In this document: positions 20,246 through 28,639 of the stretch, piece after piece | How positions within the stretch are numbered: the first letter of the stretch is position 1 | How the letters are laid out: each line of letters begins with the position of its first letter | From: Devosia rhizoryzae | Lineage (GTDB): Bacteria > Pseudomonadota > Alphaproteobacteria > Rhizobiales > Devosiaceae | Reading direction: 5' to 3' | NCBI RefSeq assembly: GCF_016698665.1 | Contig: NZ_CP068046.1 | Coordinates: 992,001-1,056,000, forward strand | DNA: 64,000 bases | Made by a program: the position numbers and the translations under genes | Notes under the pieces: model-generated | Told to the model about the DNA's origin: nothing | The model's input: the letters and a program-made list of their open reading frames with translations, nothing else | Database searches by the model: none

Positions 20246-20791
20246 ATGGCTAGAGGAGCAAGCTTTCCGCTGCGGCATCGCATGCTTCGAGCCCTCTTTA
20301 CGCTTGCTTGGCTGGTGCTCGCCCGATGGACACCGCCGACGATGATGCGTGGCTGGCGCAATCTGATCCTGAGGCTTTTTGGTGCGCGCATCCATCCCAG
20401 CGCCCTTGTCTATGGCAGTGTGCAGGTCTGGTATCCGCCCAACCTCAAGATGGCGGCGGGGAGCACGCTTGGGCCCGGCGTGATCTGCTATTGCATGGCG
20501 CAAATAAGCATCGGTCGAGGTGCGGTGGTGTCGCAGCGCAGCCATCTGTGTGGCGGGACGCATGATGTAGATGACCCGGACTTCCCCCTGCTGGCGCTGC
20601 CGATCACGATTGGCGACGGCGCTTGGATCGCGGCAGAGGCATTTGTCGGGCCGGGCGTCACTGTCGGGGCAAGCGCGGTCCTGGGCGCGCGCGGGGTTGC
20701 GACGAAAGATCTAGAACCAGGCGGGGTTTATGCTGGCAACCCCGCAAGATTACTTCGGAGGCGCACCGTTCGCGGAGCATCGCAGCCATGA
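20246..20791 (+). CDS. WcaF-like hexapeptide-repeat acetyltransferase
   Basis: 181 residues. Left-handed beta-helix hexapeptide repeats cover about residues 48-165, with the active-site-type CGGTHDVDDPDFPL loop and GDGAWIAAEAFVGPGVTVG coils. The N-terminal helix (WRNLILRLFGARIH) and overall pattern match the putative colanic acid acetyltransferase WcaF. It probably O-acetylates a sugar of the repeat unit with acetyl-CoA. It starts 48 bases after the preceding gene, the only real gap in the operon, and overlaps the next by four bases. Confidence 0.88.
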   Translation: MARGASFPLRHRMLRALFTLAWLVLARWTPPTMMRGWRNLILRLFGARIHPSALVYGSVQVWYPPNLKMAAGSTLGPGVICYCMAQISIGRGAVVSQRSHLCGGTHDVDDPDFPLLALPITIGDGAWIAAEAFVGPGVTVGASAVLGARGVATKDLEPGGVYAGNPARLLRRRTVRGASQP

Positions 20792-21702
20792 CGACGTCGA
20801 TTACGGTGATCATTCTAACCCTGAACGAGGCTGTGCATATCGCTCGAGCGATAGAAAGCGTTCAGTCCTTTGCCACCTCGATCCATGTGGTGGATTCAGG
20901 CTCCACAGACGACACGACAAGTATTGCTGCCGAGATGGGAGCAACGATCGTTCGACATCCTTTCACCAATTACGCTCAGCAATTCCAGCGGGCCCTGGAC
21001 ACGCTTACCATCACGGAAGACTGGATCCTTCGTCTTGACGCCGATGAGATCGTCGAACCTGATCTTGCAAGGCGCATCGCCGAGAAATTGCGCGATGTGC
21101 CTCTTGAGGTTACCGGCATCACGTTCCACGCGAAAACTATCTTCATGGGCCGCTGGATCCGGCATGGAGGCCGCTATCCGCTAACCCTGTTGCGGCTTTT
21201 TCGCCGCGGACGTGGACGGATCGAACAGCGCTGGATGGATGAACACATCGTGGTGGACACTGGCCGCGTCATGCATTTTGCCGGCGGCTTCGCCAATCAT
21301 GAGCTCAAGGACCTCAGCGCCTTCACGGACAAGCACAACCGCTACGCCACGCGTGAGGCAGCTGACGTGCTGCTTACGAAATATCGGCTTGGGCCGGATG
21401 ACAGGAGCATCGATCGGGGCGGCACGTCACGGCAAGCCCGGCTCAAGCGCTGGATCAAGGAGCGGCTCTATAATCGCCTGCCGTTTGCCGTTTCCTCCAC
21501 CGGATACTTCTTCTTGCGCTATCTTGTGCAAGGTGGGTTCCTCGATGGCAAGGAAGGGCTGATCTACCATTTTCTGCAGGGCTACTGGTACCGCTTCCTT
21601 GTGGGTGCCAAGGTCACCGAGTTCGAGCGCGCCTTAGCGGATTGCACAGACGCGCCGGGCCGGCTGGCGCGTCTGCGGAAGGTGACGAGACTGGATCTTT
21701 AG
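20788..21702 (+). CDS. Family 2 glycosyltransferase (WaaE/KdtX-like)
   Basis: 304 residues from the ATG at 20788 (MTTSITVIILTLNEAVHIARAI), overlapping the acetyltransferase stop by four bases. The GT-A features are present: HVVDSGSTDD as the nucleotide-binding part and LRLDADEIVEPDL as the DxD-type metal site. The C-terminal region (WIRHGGRYPLTLLRLFRRG, GGFANHELKD) resembles the WaaE/KdtX group of lipopolysaccharide and capsule transferases. It ends the operon, one base before the convergent SGNH gene. Confidence 0.87.
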   Translation: MTTSITVIILTLNEAVHIARAIESVQSFATSIHVVDSGSTDDTTSIAAEMGATIVRHPFTNYAQQFQRALDTLTITEDWILRLDADEIVEPDLARRIAEKLRDVPLEVTGITFHAKTIFMGRWIRHGGRYPLTLLRLFRRGRGRIEQRWMDEHIVVDTGRVMHFAGGFANHELKDLSAFTDKHNRYATREAADVLLTKYRLGPDDRSIDRGGTSRQARLKRWIKERLYNRLPFAVSSTGYFFLRYLVQGGFLDGKEGLIYHFLQGYWYRFLVGAKVTEFERALADCTDAPGRLARLRKVTRLDL

Positions 21703-23049
21703 CTACCAGCCCCGGGACAGAGTAGCCGCTTGGAATGCCTGGGCGACCACCGCCTGGCCTTTTAGATTGAGATGGATCGCGTTTGACCGCAATGAGCGGG
21801 GCGGAACCCCGGTGGCCACGTCTTGAAGATCACCCGCCGAGTCGTCATGCGCCGCCATGAGGGCAGCACGCAGGTCGACGAAGCGCGTGCCGTATTGGGC
21901 GGCAAGATCCGCGTTGAGCGAGGCGATCATATCGAATTCGTCGCTTCCCATCGCCTCACCTTCGCCGTTGAGGATCGAGCCGACCAGGTAGCGGCTGTGG
22001 CCGAGAGATTGCACCATTGCGGCGATGTCGGCTTCCACTGTGTCCGGATCGGCGATGTTGTTTCTGCCCACCCAGATCCAGGCAGTGTGCTGCCGGTAGG
22101 CAAGGGCATCGGCTGGAACGAAGGCGCTGGCCGGCGGTGCGGAGACCGCTGCACCCGGGCTGGTCCGCGTGAAGGTGAAGTTTGCCGTGCCGTCGTATCC
22201 GAGATCACCATCTACGCCCATCAAGGTTCCCGCTATGCGACGAGAGCCGTCAGACCATGGACCTTGGTCGTTGACCGGTTCAGTGGAGAGTGTAGTGATT
22301 GCAGCCACCGGGTTGGCCGGGACGTAATTTCTGAAGACCCGGACGTTAGCCAGCTTCAGCACGCCATTCATGGTTTCGGTGCTGAGCTGGATGAAGCCGA
22401 GCTCAATGAGTGCCCCGTACTTGTCGTCGGTGATCTCGGTTTCGAACCAGTAGCTGCCAGGTTCGGTGATCATCAATTGAGGGCTGCCGGGCTGGGTCCA
22501 GCTTCCATATAGCGTTCCCACCTGCAGTTGAGAAAGACCAGTCATCTCGACGATCTCAAACTCGACCCGCAGCAACTGTCCCTCAACCAGCGGACCGATT
22601 TGCACCTGCGGCCCGGCGAGAAAGAAGTTCGGGCCGGTGTTCACCAGCTCCGCCTTCAGTATCCCACCTTCGCAGCTGATGGGTATGGGCGCACCGGTCG
22701 CGCTGAAAGCGTACCATTCCCCCGGGACCTCGTTGGACGCAAAATCCCAGGCTAGATCCGGTTCAGCCGGCAGCAGGGCAGGGATCTCATTGCCCGCCAA
22801 CGTAACCAGGATAGGGACGCCGCCCTGCCGGGCAGCCACCTCGGACGAGGACTGGCCCCCGACTGCTCGCTCCACCACCACGCGTGGAGGATCGAACAGC
22901 GCTGCCGCAAGGGCAGGATAGCCATAGGTGAGGCTGTCGCCCCAGGCGACGATCGGATTGGTCGTCGTGGATCGCGACGGAACAAGGCCGATGACGGCGC
23001 TGACCGCCCCTCCGGCTGCCAGTGGGAGGCCACCGCCGATGCCGAGCAT
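21703..23049 (-). CDS. SGNH/GDSL hydrolase-like protein with inserted beta domain (phage/GTA spike type)
   Basis: 448 residues. The start is taken as the ATG at 23047-23049, which overlaps the stop of the upstream spike-base gene (TGATG). A hydrophobic N-terminus (residues 3-24) precedes block I VAWGDSLTYG (Ser39). Block III reads WVGRNNIADP. The final block reads SNAIHLNLKG, where the usual Asp three residues before His is Asn. A beta-rich insertion (about residues 95-265) splits the SGNH fold, like a carbohydrate-binding module. The pairing with a spike-base gene recalls the phage and gene-transfer-agent spike modules. It could be an esterase acting on acetylated polysaccharide or a binding protein with reduced catalysis. 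Confidence 0.8.
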   Translation of the reverse strand: MLGIGGGLPLAAGGAVSAVIGLVPSRSTTTNPIVAWGDSLTYGYPALAAALFDPPRVVVERAVGGQSSSEVAARQGGVPILVTLAGNEIPALLPAEPDLAWDFASNEVPGEWYAFSATGAPIPISCEGGILKAELVNTGPNFFLAGPQVQIGPLVEGQLLRVEFEIVEMTGLSQLQVGTLYGSWTQPGSPQLMITEPGSYWFETEITDDKYGALIELGFIQLSTETMNGVLKLANVRVFRNYVPANPVAAITTLSTEPVNDQGPWSDGSRRIAGTLMGVDGDLGYDGTANFTFTRTSPGAAVSAPPASAFVPADALAYRQHTAWIWVGRNNIADPDTVEADIAAMVQSLGHSRYLVGSILNGEGEAMGSDEFDMIASLNADLAAQYGTRFVDLRAALMAAHDDSAGDLQDVATGVPPRSLRSNAIHLNLKGQAVVAQAFQAATLSRGW

Positions 23050-23309
23050 CAATAAAGACCGACGATCGAGGAAGCGGTGCTGGCCGTCAGTACCTTCACT
23101 GCGCGGATCGGCAGAAGGGCCCCGTCCGGCACGTTGTGAAAGCTGATCTCGCCGCCCCACTTCATCTCCACTCGCAAATGACCACCAGTGCCAACATAGA
23201 GTGCGCGGCAAATCGTGGGCAATTGGTTAGCGTCGTCGGGGACTACCGGAAAGGCGCCAGCGGCGGGTGCGTCAAGGCCGCTGGCCTGGGTGTCGAATGG
23301 ATCGGACAT
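23049..23309 (-). CDS. Spike-base protein, RCAP_rcc01079 (GhsA)-like
   Basis: 86 residues with the compact pattern of the phage/gene-transfer-agent spike base family: an N-terminal DPFDTQASGLDAPA, then DANQLPTICRALYVGTGG, FHNVPDGALLPIRAVKV and the C-terminal SSIVGLY. In Rhodobacter capsulatus GTA, the family member Rcc01079 with Rcc01080 forms head spikes that bind the host capsule. No other phage or GTA gene lies nearby. Translational coupling to the SGNH gene (one-base overlap) shows that the two work as a unit. The family assignment is from memory of the pattern, not a search. Confidence 0.75.
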   Translation of the reverse strand: MSDPFDTQASGLDAPAAGAFPVVPDDANQLPTICRALYVGTGGHLRVEMKWGGEISFHNVPDGALLPIRAVKVLTASTASSIVGLY

Positions 23310-23386
23310 GTTCTGCTCCTGCAGGTTGTGCAGGTCGCAGCATGGACCGGTCGAGTGGCGCGGGGATAAGCGGGATTAGTGCTCGA

Positions 23387-24811
23387 TCAAGCGCGCCCGA
23401 ACTCGTCCTCTATGCGAATGATGTCGTCTTCGCCGAGGTAGGATCCGGTCTGCACTTCGATCAGTTCGAGCTCGATCTTACCGGGATTGGCGAGCCGATG
23501 CGTGCAGCCGAGCGGCAGGTAGATGGATTGGTTCTCCGAAAGGATCGTGTTGACGCCATCGACGGTGACCTCGGCCGTGCCGCGCACCACGACCCAATGT
23601 TCGGCCCGGTGGTGGTGCTTTTGAAGGCTCAGCTTCTTGCCGGGCTTGACGAACAGGCGCTTGACCTGGAAGCGGTCGCCGTTCAGCACCGATGCGTATC
23701 CACCCCAAGGGCGATAGGCGGTGCGATGAATTTCGGTGAGCGTCGACGTGCTCTTATCGGCGCGGAGGCGCTTGACCATCTCGCCGACTTTTTGAGCTTG
23801 CGACAAACGGCCGACAAAGATGGCGTCATTGGTGGCGATGACGGCGACGTCGTCGAGGCCGTGAACAGCGATGTGGGCGTGGTCGCTGATCACGAGCGAG
23901 CTGGAGACATCGGAGAGGGTCACGGCGCCTTGCACGACGTTGCCCGCCTCATCGCCGTTGCCGCTCTTCCAAACAGCGTCCCAGCTGCCAAGGTCGGACC
24001 AAGGGAATTCGACTGCGACGACGGAGGCGCGATCGGTTTTTTCAAAGATCGCGTAATCGACGGATATGTTCGGTGCGGCGGCGAAGGCCGCTTCGTCCAA
24101 GCGGACGAAGTCGAGGTCTTCACGGGCGCTGCGAACGGATGCCTGCGCTGCCTGATGCGTCTCCGGCGCCAGGCGTTCGGCTTCGCTCAAGAACGTTCCG
24201 GCGCCCAGCATGAACATGCCGGAATTCCAGAAGTACCCACCTTCGTCGAGCATCTGAGCGGCACGAGCAGAATCTGGCTTTTCGACGAACCGCTCGACCT
24301 TTTTCGCTTCTCCACCGACCTTGGCGTCCGACTTGATGTAGCCAAAACCAGTCTCGGCGTGACCGGGCTTTATCCCAAAAGTCACGAGATCGCCGTTCGC
24401 CGCAGCGCGGATGGCCTCGTCCACAGCGACCCAGTAGCCCTCATCGGCGTCCACCTCGTGGTCGGACGGCAGCACGTGGAGCAAGGCATCGGCTCCGAAG
24501 CGGGCGGCGATATGGGCGGCGCTGGCGGCTATGGCGACCGCGGTGTTGCGCGCCACAGGCTCGAGCAACACGCTGGTGAGCGCGATGCCGAGTTCCGCCG
24601 CCTGCTCACCGACCAGAAAGCGGTATTCGGAATTGGTGATGACGACGGCCGGGGCGTAACGGCGGTTGTTCACGCGCTCGAGGGTGCGCTGAAAAAGACT
24701 CGTCGGTCCCATCAAGGGCAGGAACTGCTTGGGCCGTGCCGCGCGAGACATCGGCCAAAGCCTCGTGCCCTGGCCGCCGGCGAGGATCAGGGGGACAACG
24801 ACAGGGGTCAT
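23387..24811 (-). CDS. manC: Mannose-1-phosphate guanylyltransferase / mannose-6-phosphate isomerase
   Basis: 474 residues of the bifunctional AlgA/ManC/XanB type. The N-terminal nucleotidyltransferase has LILAGGQGTRLWPMSR and FVEKPD. The C-terminal cupin isomerase part has PWGGYASVLNGDRFQVKRL, KLSLQKHHHRAEHW and LGCTHRLANPG with the metal-binding histidines. It makes GDP-mannose for gmd and fcl. It is transcribed leftwards, opposite to the biosynthetic operon, 78 bases upstream of the spike-base gene on the same strand. Confidence 0.96.
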   Translation of the reverse strand: MTPVVVPLILAGGQGTRLWPMSRAARPKQFLPLMGPTSLFQRTLERVNNRRYAPAVVITNSEYRFLVGEQAAELGIALTSVLLEPVARNTAVAIAASAAHIAARFGADALLHVLPSDHEVDADEGYWVAVDEAIRAAANGDLVTFGIKPGHAETGFGYIKSDAKVGGEAKKVERFVEKPDSARAAQMLDEGGYFWNSGMFMLGAGTFLSEAERLAPETHQAAQASVRSAREDLDFVRLDEAAFAAAPNISVDYAIFEKTDRASVVAVEFPWSDLGSWDAVWKSGNGDEAGNVVQGAVTLSDVSSSLVISDHAHIAVHGLDDVAVIATNDAIFVGRLSQAQKVGEMVKRLRADKSTSTLTEIHRTAYRPWGGYASVLNGDRFQVKRLFVKPGKKLSLQKHHHRAEHWVVVRGTAEVTVDGVNTILSENQSIYLPLGCTHRLANPGKIELELIEVQTGSYLGEDDIIRIEDEFGRA

Positions 24812-24891
24812 GCTCGTGCGCTCCAGGCATCATCTCGTATGCTTGCTATACACGAGCTTTTGCCCGGAGTCGCTTGATCGGAAAAGTCTTT

Positions 24892-24915
24892 GGTGAGGCC
24901 CGGATGGACCTCACC
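24892..24915 (-). terminator. Hairpin after the 598-residue secreted protein gene
   Basis: GGTGAGG (24892-24898) pairs exactly with CCTCACC (24909-24915) over a ten-base loop. It lies nine bases beyond the stop of the minus-strand gene at 24924-26720. The following minus-strand bases contain only a weak T-rich stretch (CTTTTCC), so termination by this hairpin is plausible but not certain. The rest of the 24812-24923 gap shows nothing else. Confidence 0.4.
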
Positions 24916-24923
24916 GAGGCCGA

Positions 24924-26720
24924 TCACTTGGCGGTAGCCGAGATGTTGACCTTGTTGAGGATGCTGGCAGGGTTGGTCTCGGCGGCCATGAATTCCATGA
25001 GGCCGAGACCGGGTTCTTCCTTGGCCTCAAGACCGATTTCCAGCGTCTTGGCGGTGCCGGCCACGAAGGCGCTCACGGCATCGCCGAGCTTGGCCGCATC
25101 CGCAACACCTGCCAGAAGGCTGATCATCGTGCCCTTGGCAAGATCAGCATAGATTGGGCGCAGCGTTGCGACGTCTCCACCCTGGTCCGCAGCGACTGCG
25201 GCCAGAGCGATGTCGGCAAGTCCTGCATCGACGATGCTGAGGTCCAGCGACTGGACGGCGACACCCATGGCTGCGGCCAGCGCAGCATCGTTGTCAGCGG
25301 AGAACAGATCGCGCGTCGCGTTGGCGATCGTTCCGGCAAGAGTGACGGTTGCCAGATCGGCACCGGTCATCGAGATTTCCTCGATCCGGATGGCGGACGC
25401 CGCTTCGTCCCACGCTGCAGCGATGCGGAAGCCCGCGTCGATGTCAGTGACGCCCAGAGCGCGGAGTTGGTCGAGCGATTCATCACCCGTGCCGGCCGGA
25501 ACTTCGGCCTGGATGTTGTCGGCCGACATTTCGGCCCGTGTGGGAATGCCATTGAGATAGTGGGCGAGCGTGAGATCAAAGGCGCCGATATCGGCCTTGA
25601 TGCGGGCGCCTTCGCTTTCTGCGTCCGGGATGTCCATGCTGAAGCCAGACATCGAGAAGCCTTCGAAGGCGGGGATCAGGCCGCGCATGTTTTCCTCGAA
25701 CCAGGCGTCGTCAACGGTGTCAGGCGCGCTCTGGAGCGTTGCTATGACATTGGTCAGATCTGTTGGCTTGATGGTAACGTTGTCGAGGCTCATCGTGCCG
25801 TCGCCGTCCACGGTGATATCGAAGCCGTCCATGGAGATGCCGGGATAAATGCCAGGCGACATGCCGCCCATGGTCATGCCGGCGATTGAAAAGCTGATCG
25901 CCTGGTCGTCCTCGTCGACGCCGTCGCAGGAAACCCCGCCAAAGGTCATTTCCGAGGTTTCAAAGGCGGTGAACAGATCGGCATACATGCGCATCAGCGC
26001 CCCAAGGTCGGCAGGCGCCACATCGTCGGGGTTTTCTTCGAGCCGTTCGACCATGGTCATCAGCTCGACAAAGGAAGTGTTGAGCGGCCGCGCCTTGAAC
26101 TCGGCGCCGGAGACGGGTCCCATGGTGCATTCGACGTCGTCGGCGGACAGGGTGCCGCCTTCGGCTGTGAAGTCGGTGTAGATGGTTTGAAGCTCGGTCT
26201 GCTCGCTGGCGTCGACCAGGCCATAGATGCCGAGCACGCCGCCGATGTCGAACTGCGCTGCGGACAAGGTGCCGAAGGTGAACGTGCCTTCGTCGGAGAC
26301 CATGTCGACACCGGCCAGGCTCACGCCGCCTGCCACCCCGTCCACAACGTCTTCAAGCACCAGATCGTTTATGGTGATCGTGGCCGTGAAGCTTTCTTCG
26401 CCGGTCTGATCGCCGGTGACGGTGACCTCGAGCTCGGGCACGGTGATGCTGGTGGCGGTGAGGCCGGCGAGGGCGTCGGCGTTATCGGCGACGTTGCCGC
26501 TGAGGATTTCGGTGAGGACTGCGTCATCGACATTGGAGTCGACGGCGTCGATCTGGGGGATGGAAACGCTGTAGCTGACGTCAACCGCGGTGCTTTCCGC
26601 TGCCGGTTTAGTCCTGGTTTTTTCTTTGGCGAGAACAGGTAGAGCTGGCAGCGCGACGCTGAGGAGGCATGCGCCGGCGAGCGCGGACAGGCGGCGGGCG
26701 GTCGGTGACATCAAGAGCAT
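24924..26720 (-). CDS. Large exported protein of unknown function
   Basis: 598 residues with a signal peptide (about 1-31, ending PVLAK) and an acidic, Ala/Thr/Val/Asp-rich mature part without cysteine clusters beyond two residues. Alternating short strands such as SITVPELEVTVTG and FTFGTLSAAQFDIGG suggest a repetitive beta structure, periplasmic or outer-membrane associated. The ATG at 26718-26720 has a GGAGAA ribosome site. I do not recognise the family. No enzyme motif is visible. It is probably monocistronic. Confidence 0.75.
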   Translation of the reverse strand: MLLMSPTARRLSALAGACLLSVALPALPVLAKEKTRTKPAAESTAVDVSYSVSIPQIDAVDSNVDDAVLTEILSGNVADNADALAGLTATSITVPELEVTVTGDQTGEESFTATITINDLVLEDVVDGVAGGVSLAGVDMVSDEGTFTFGTLSAAQFDIGGVLGIYGLVDASEQTELQTIYTDFTAEGGTLSADDVECTMGPVSGAEFKARPLNTSFVELMTMVERLEENPDDVAPADLGALMRMYADLFTAFETSEMTFGGVSCDGVDEDDQAISFSIAGMTMGGMSPGIYPGISMDGFDITVDGDGTMSLDNVTIKPTDLTNVIATLQSAPDTVDDAWFEENMRGLIPAFEGFSMSGFSMDIPDAESEGARIKADIGAFDLTLAHYLNGIPTRAEMSADNIQAEVPAGTGDESLDQLRALGVTDIDAGFRIAAAWDEAASAIRIEEISMTGADLATVTLAGTIANATRDLFSADNDAALAAAMGVAVQSLDLSIVDAGLADIALAAVAADQGGDVATLRPIYADLAKGTMISLLAGVADAAKLGDAVSAFVAGTAKTLEIGLEAKEEPGLGLMEFMAAETNPASILNKVNISATAK

Positions 26721-26842
26721 GGCATTCTCCGTTGGATCGAGGCCGCTTGTCCGCCGCCGTCGATTTTGCGTTGACTTAAAGGCTGAGATTGTCGCGCAAA
26801 TGCGGCATTACGAGACGCATATCGCCCGAGTTTTGTGACACT

Positions 26843-27805
26843 TCAGTAGATGGTCGATAACACTTCGATCTCACGCGGGCTGCCCGGCTGGATCTGGACT
26901 TCGCGATTGTAGACTTGGTCGCCGAGCTTGGCCAAAACCAGATATTCGCCCTCGGCAAGAACGGTGGCAGGAAAGGCGCCGCGCTCTGTGAACACCGTGG
27001 TGCCGTCGGCGGTCTTCACTGTCCATTCGACGTCGGCGATGGCTTCGCCGCCTTCTTCGGAGACCAGCTTGAACGAGACTTCGCTGGCGTGATGGTAAAG
27101 CGTCGCCTCGGTGAGTTCGCCTGGCTCGACGCGCAGGTCGGCGCGGACGGTGGCGTTGATGCTGCCGAAGCGGGAGACGATGTGGTAGGTGCCGGCGTTG
27201 AGCGTGACGATCTGGTTGGCCGGCAAATCGGCGACCACCATGGCCCGGTTTGCTTCGGGGCCTGCGGTCATGATGTCGAACTTGAGCAGGGCGGGCGAGA
27301 TGGGGATGTCGCCGGTGACGGCGGAGTTGAGCCGCAAGCCACCGGCCTCGATCACCATGTCCTTCTGGTTCTGCCCCGGCACGACCGAGAGCGTCTCGGT
27401 CAGCTGGGCGTTTCCGTAGGACACATGGACATTATACTCCCCGGGCGGCAGCTGCATTTCGGCAGTGCCGGTATCGGCCTTTGCGACGAGTGCCATTTCG
27501 CCGGTTTCGTCGGGCTGGCTTTCGAAGACGCGCCAGACGAGACCATCGCTGATCGCCGGACCGTCTGTGGTGATGCGGGCGGTCAGTGTCACAGGCTGGG
27601 GGACTTTGGTGACCGCCGCGATGGCTTCCGTTGCGTCGGTACTCTGTGCGCCGGCATTGGATTGGGTCGCGTCGCGGTCCGGGCGGGGGCGGGGCAGGGG
27701 CGGAAAGTCAGCATTTTCCTGCGCGAATGCGACAGTTGCAACCGGCGCCACGAGCAATGTTGCAGCAAGGCCGAGGAGCAGGACCAATAATCTTGCCAAA
27801 CGCAT
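26843..27805 (-). CDS. Exported protein with repeated beta-sandwich-like units
   Basis: 320 residues from the ATG at 27805, chosen because it begins a proper signal peptide (MRLARLLVLLLGLAATLLVA, cleavage near AFAQE). An upstream start would add 20 residues. A Pro/Arg-rich linker (PPLPRPRPDRD) is followed by three similar segments of about 80 residues, each with a sentence-like pattern of W/F-x-V, LPPGxYxVHxxYG or xAGTYHIVSRFG. These look like carboxypeptidase-regulatory or prealbumin-like folds. The protein is likely periplasmic or envelope-bound. Function is unknown. Confidence 0.75.
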   Translation of the reverse strand: MRLARLLVLLLGLAATLLVAPVATVAFAQENADFPPLPRPRPDRDATQSNAGAQSTDATEAIAAVTKVPQPVTLTARITTDGPAISDGLVWRVFESQPDETGEMALVAKADTGTAEMQLPPGEYNVHVSYGNAQLTETLSVVPGQNQKDMVIEAGGLRLNSAVTGDIPISPALLKFDIMTAGPEANRAMVVADLPANQIVTLNAGTYHIVSRFGSINATVRADLRVEPGELTEATLYHHASEVSFKLVSEEGGEAIADVEWTVKTADGTTVFTERGAFPATVLAEGEYLVLAKLGDQVYNREVQIQPGSPREIEVLSTIY

Positions 27806-27983
27806 GAAATCTCCCGGAAGGTCGCGCCACCAGCTTTCTTGCGAATGGGAAAGCGGGCAGCGCAAGCTCTGTCACAAAGCGGGCAGTTTTTGAACAGGTG
27901 ATGACGCGACTGGCACGTTTTTGAAAGCGCCACTGGCTCAACGGGTGCCGTAAAGCTATCTGTCCCATGACAAGGAGACTTCG

Positions 27984-28562
27984 ATGCCCGCCGATCCCGC
28001 GCTGCGTGACCATCTGCTGACCCGCCGCTCCACCGGTATTGCCTTTCTGAGCGAGCCTGGGCCTACAGCCGAGGAATTGCAAACGTTGCTGACGATCGCA
28101 ACGAGGGTTCCCGATCATGGCAAGATCGCGCCGTGGCGGCTGGTGGTCATTGCGGGAGAGGCGCGGCGACAGGCGGGCGACAAGCTCGCTGAAATAGCGG
28201 CCCGCAACACTCCAGGCCTAGACGAGGCAAGTCTTGAAGTCGAGCGGCAGCGCTTCCTCCCGGCACCTTTGACGATTGCGGTGATCTCGTCGCCTCAGGA
28301 CCATCCCAAGGTGCCCGAGTTCGAACAATTGCTTTCCGCCGGCAATGTCGCGTTCAACCTGTTGCATGGGGCTGCGGCCCTGGGCTTTGGGGCTTCGTGG
28401 GTGACGCGCTGGTATGCCTTCGACGCGGCGGCGGGCGAGATGCTCGGCGTCCGGCCCGGCGAGCGGATCGTGGCCTTTGTTCATATCGGGACTGCCAAGA
28501 CGACCTTGGAAGATCGTCCTCGCCCGGCCCTCGATGATGTCGTGAGCTATTGGCAGGCCTAG
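27984..28562 (+). CDS. Nitroreductase family protein (YdjA-like)
   Basis: 192 residues of the FMN-binding nitroreductase fold in its short YdjA form. RRSTGIAFLSEPGPTAEELQ, RVPDHGKIAPWRLVVI, the AFNLLHGAAALGFGASWVTRW helix and the C-terminal FVHIGT strand match the family. It would use FMN and NAD(P)H to reduce an unidentified substrate in the cytoplasm. The ATG follows an AAGGAG ribosome site. It is divergent from the gene at 26843. Confidence 0.9.
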   Translation: MPADPALRDHLLTRRSTGIAFLSEPGPTAEELQTLLTIATRVPDHGKIAPWRLVVIAGEARRQAGDKLAEIAARNTPGLDEASLEVERQRFLPAPLTIAVISSPQDHPKVPEFEQLLSAGNVAFNLLHGAAALGFGASWVTRWYAFDAAAGEMLGVRPGERIVAFVHIGTAKTTLEDRPRPALDDVVSYWQA

Positions 28563-28639
28563 GTCGCGTAATGGTCAACAGACCTGGGCAGCCGCGCGTG
28601 CTAGCTTAGCGGCGCTTGATTCGATCACGAAGTCCGCCG

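Noticed and set aside
23050..23211. Longer SGNH reading frame with an apparent twin-arginine signal (DRRSLLMLGIGGG)
   Set aside because: The Arg-Arg codons lie within the end of the spike-base gene in another frame, no start codon stands close upstream, and the ATG at 23049 overlaps that gene's stop in the usual coupled manner.
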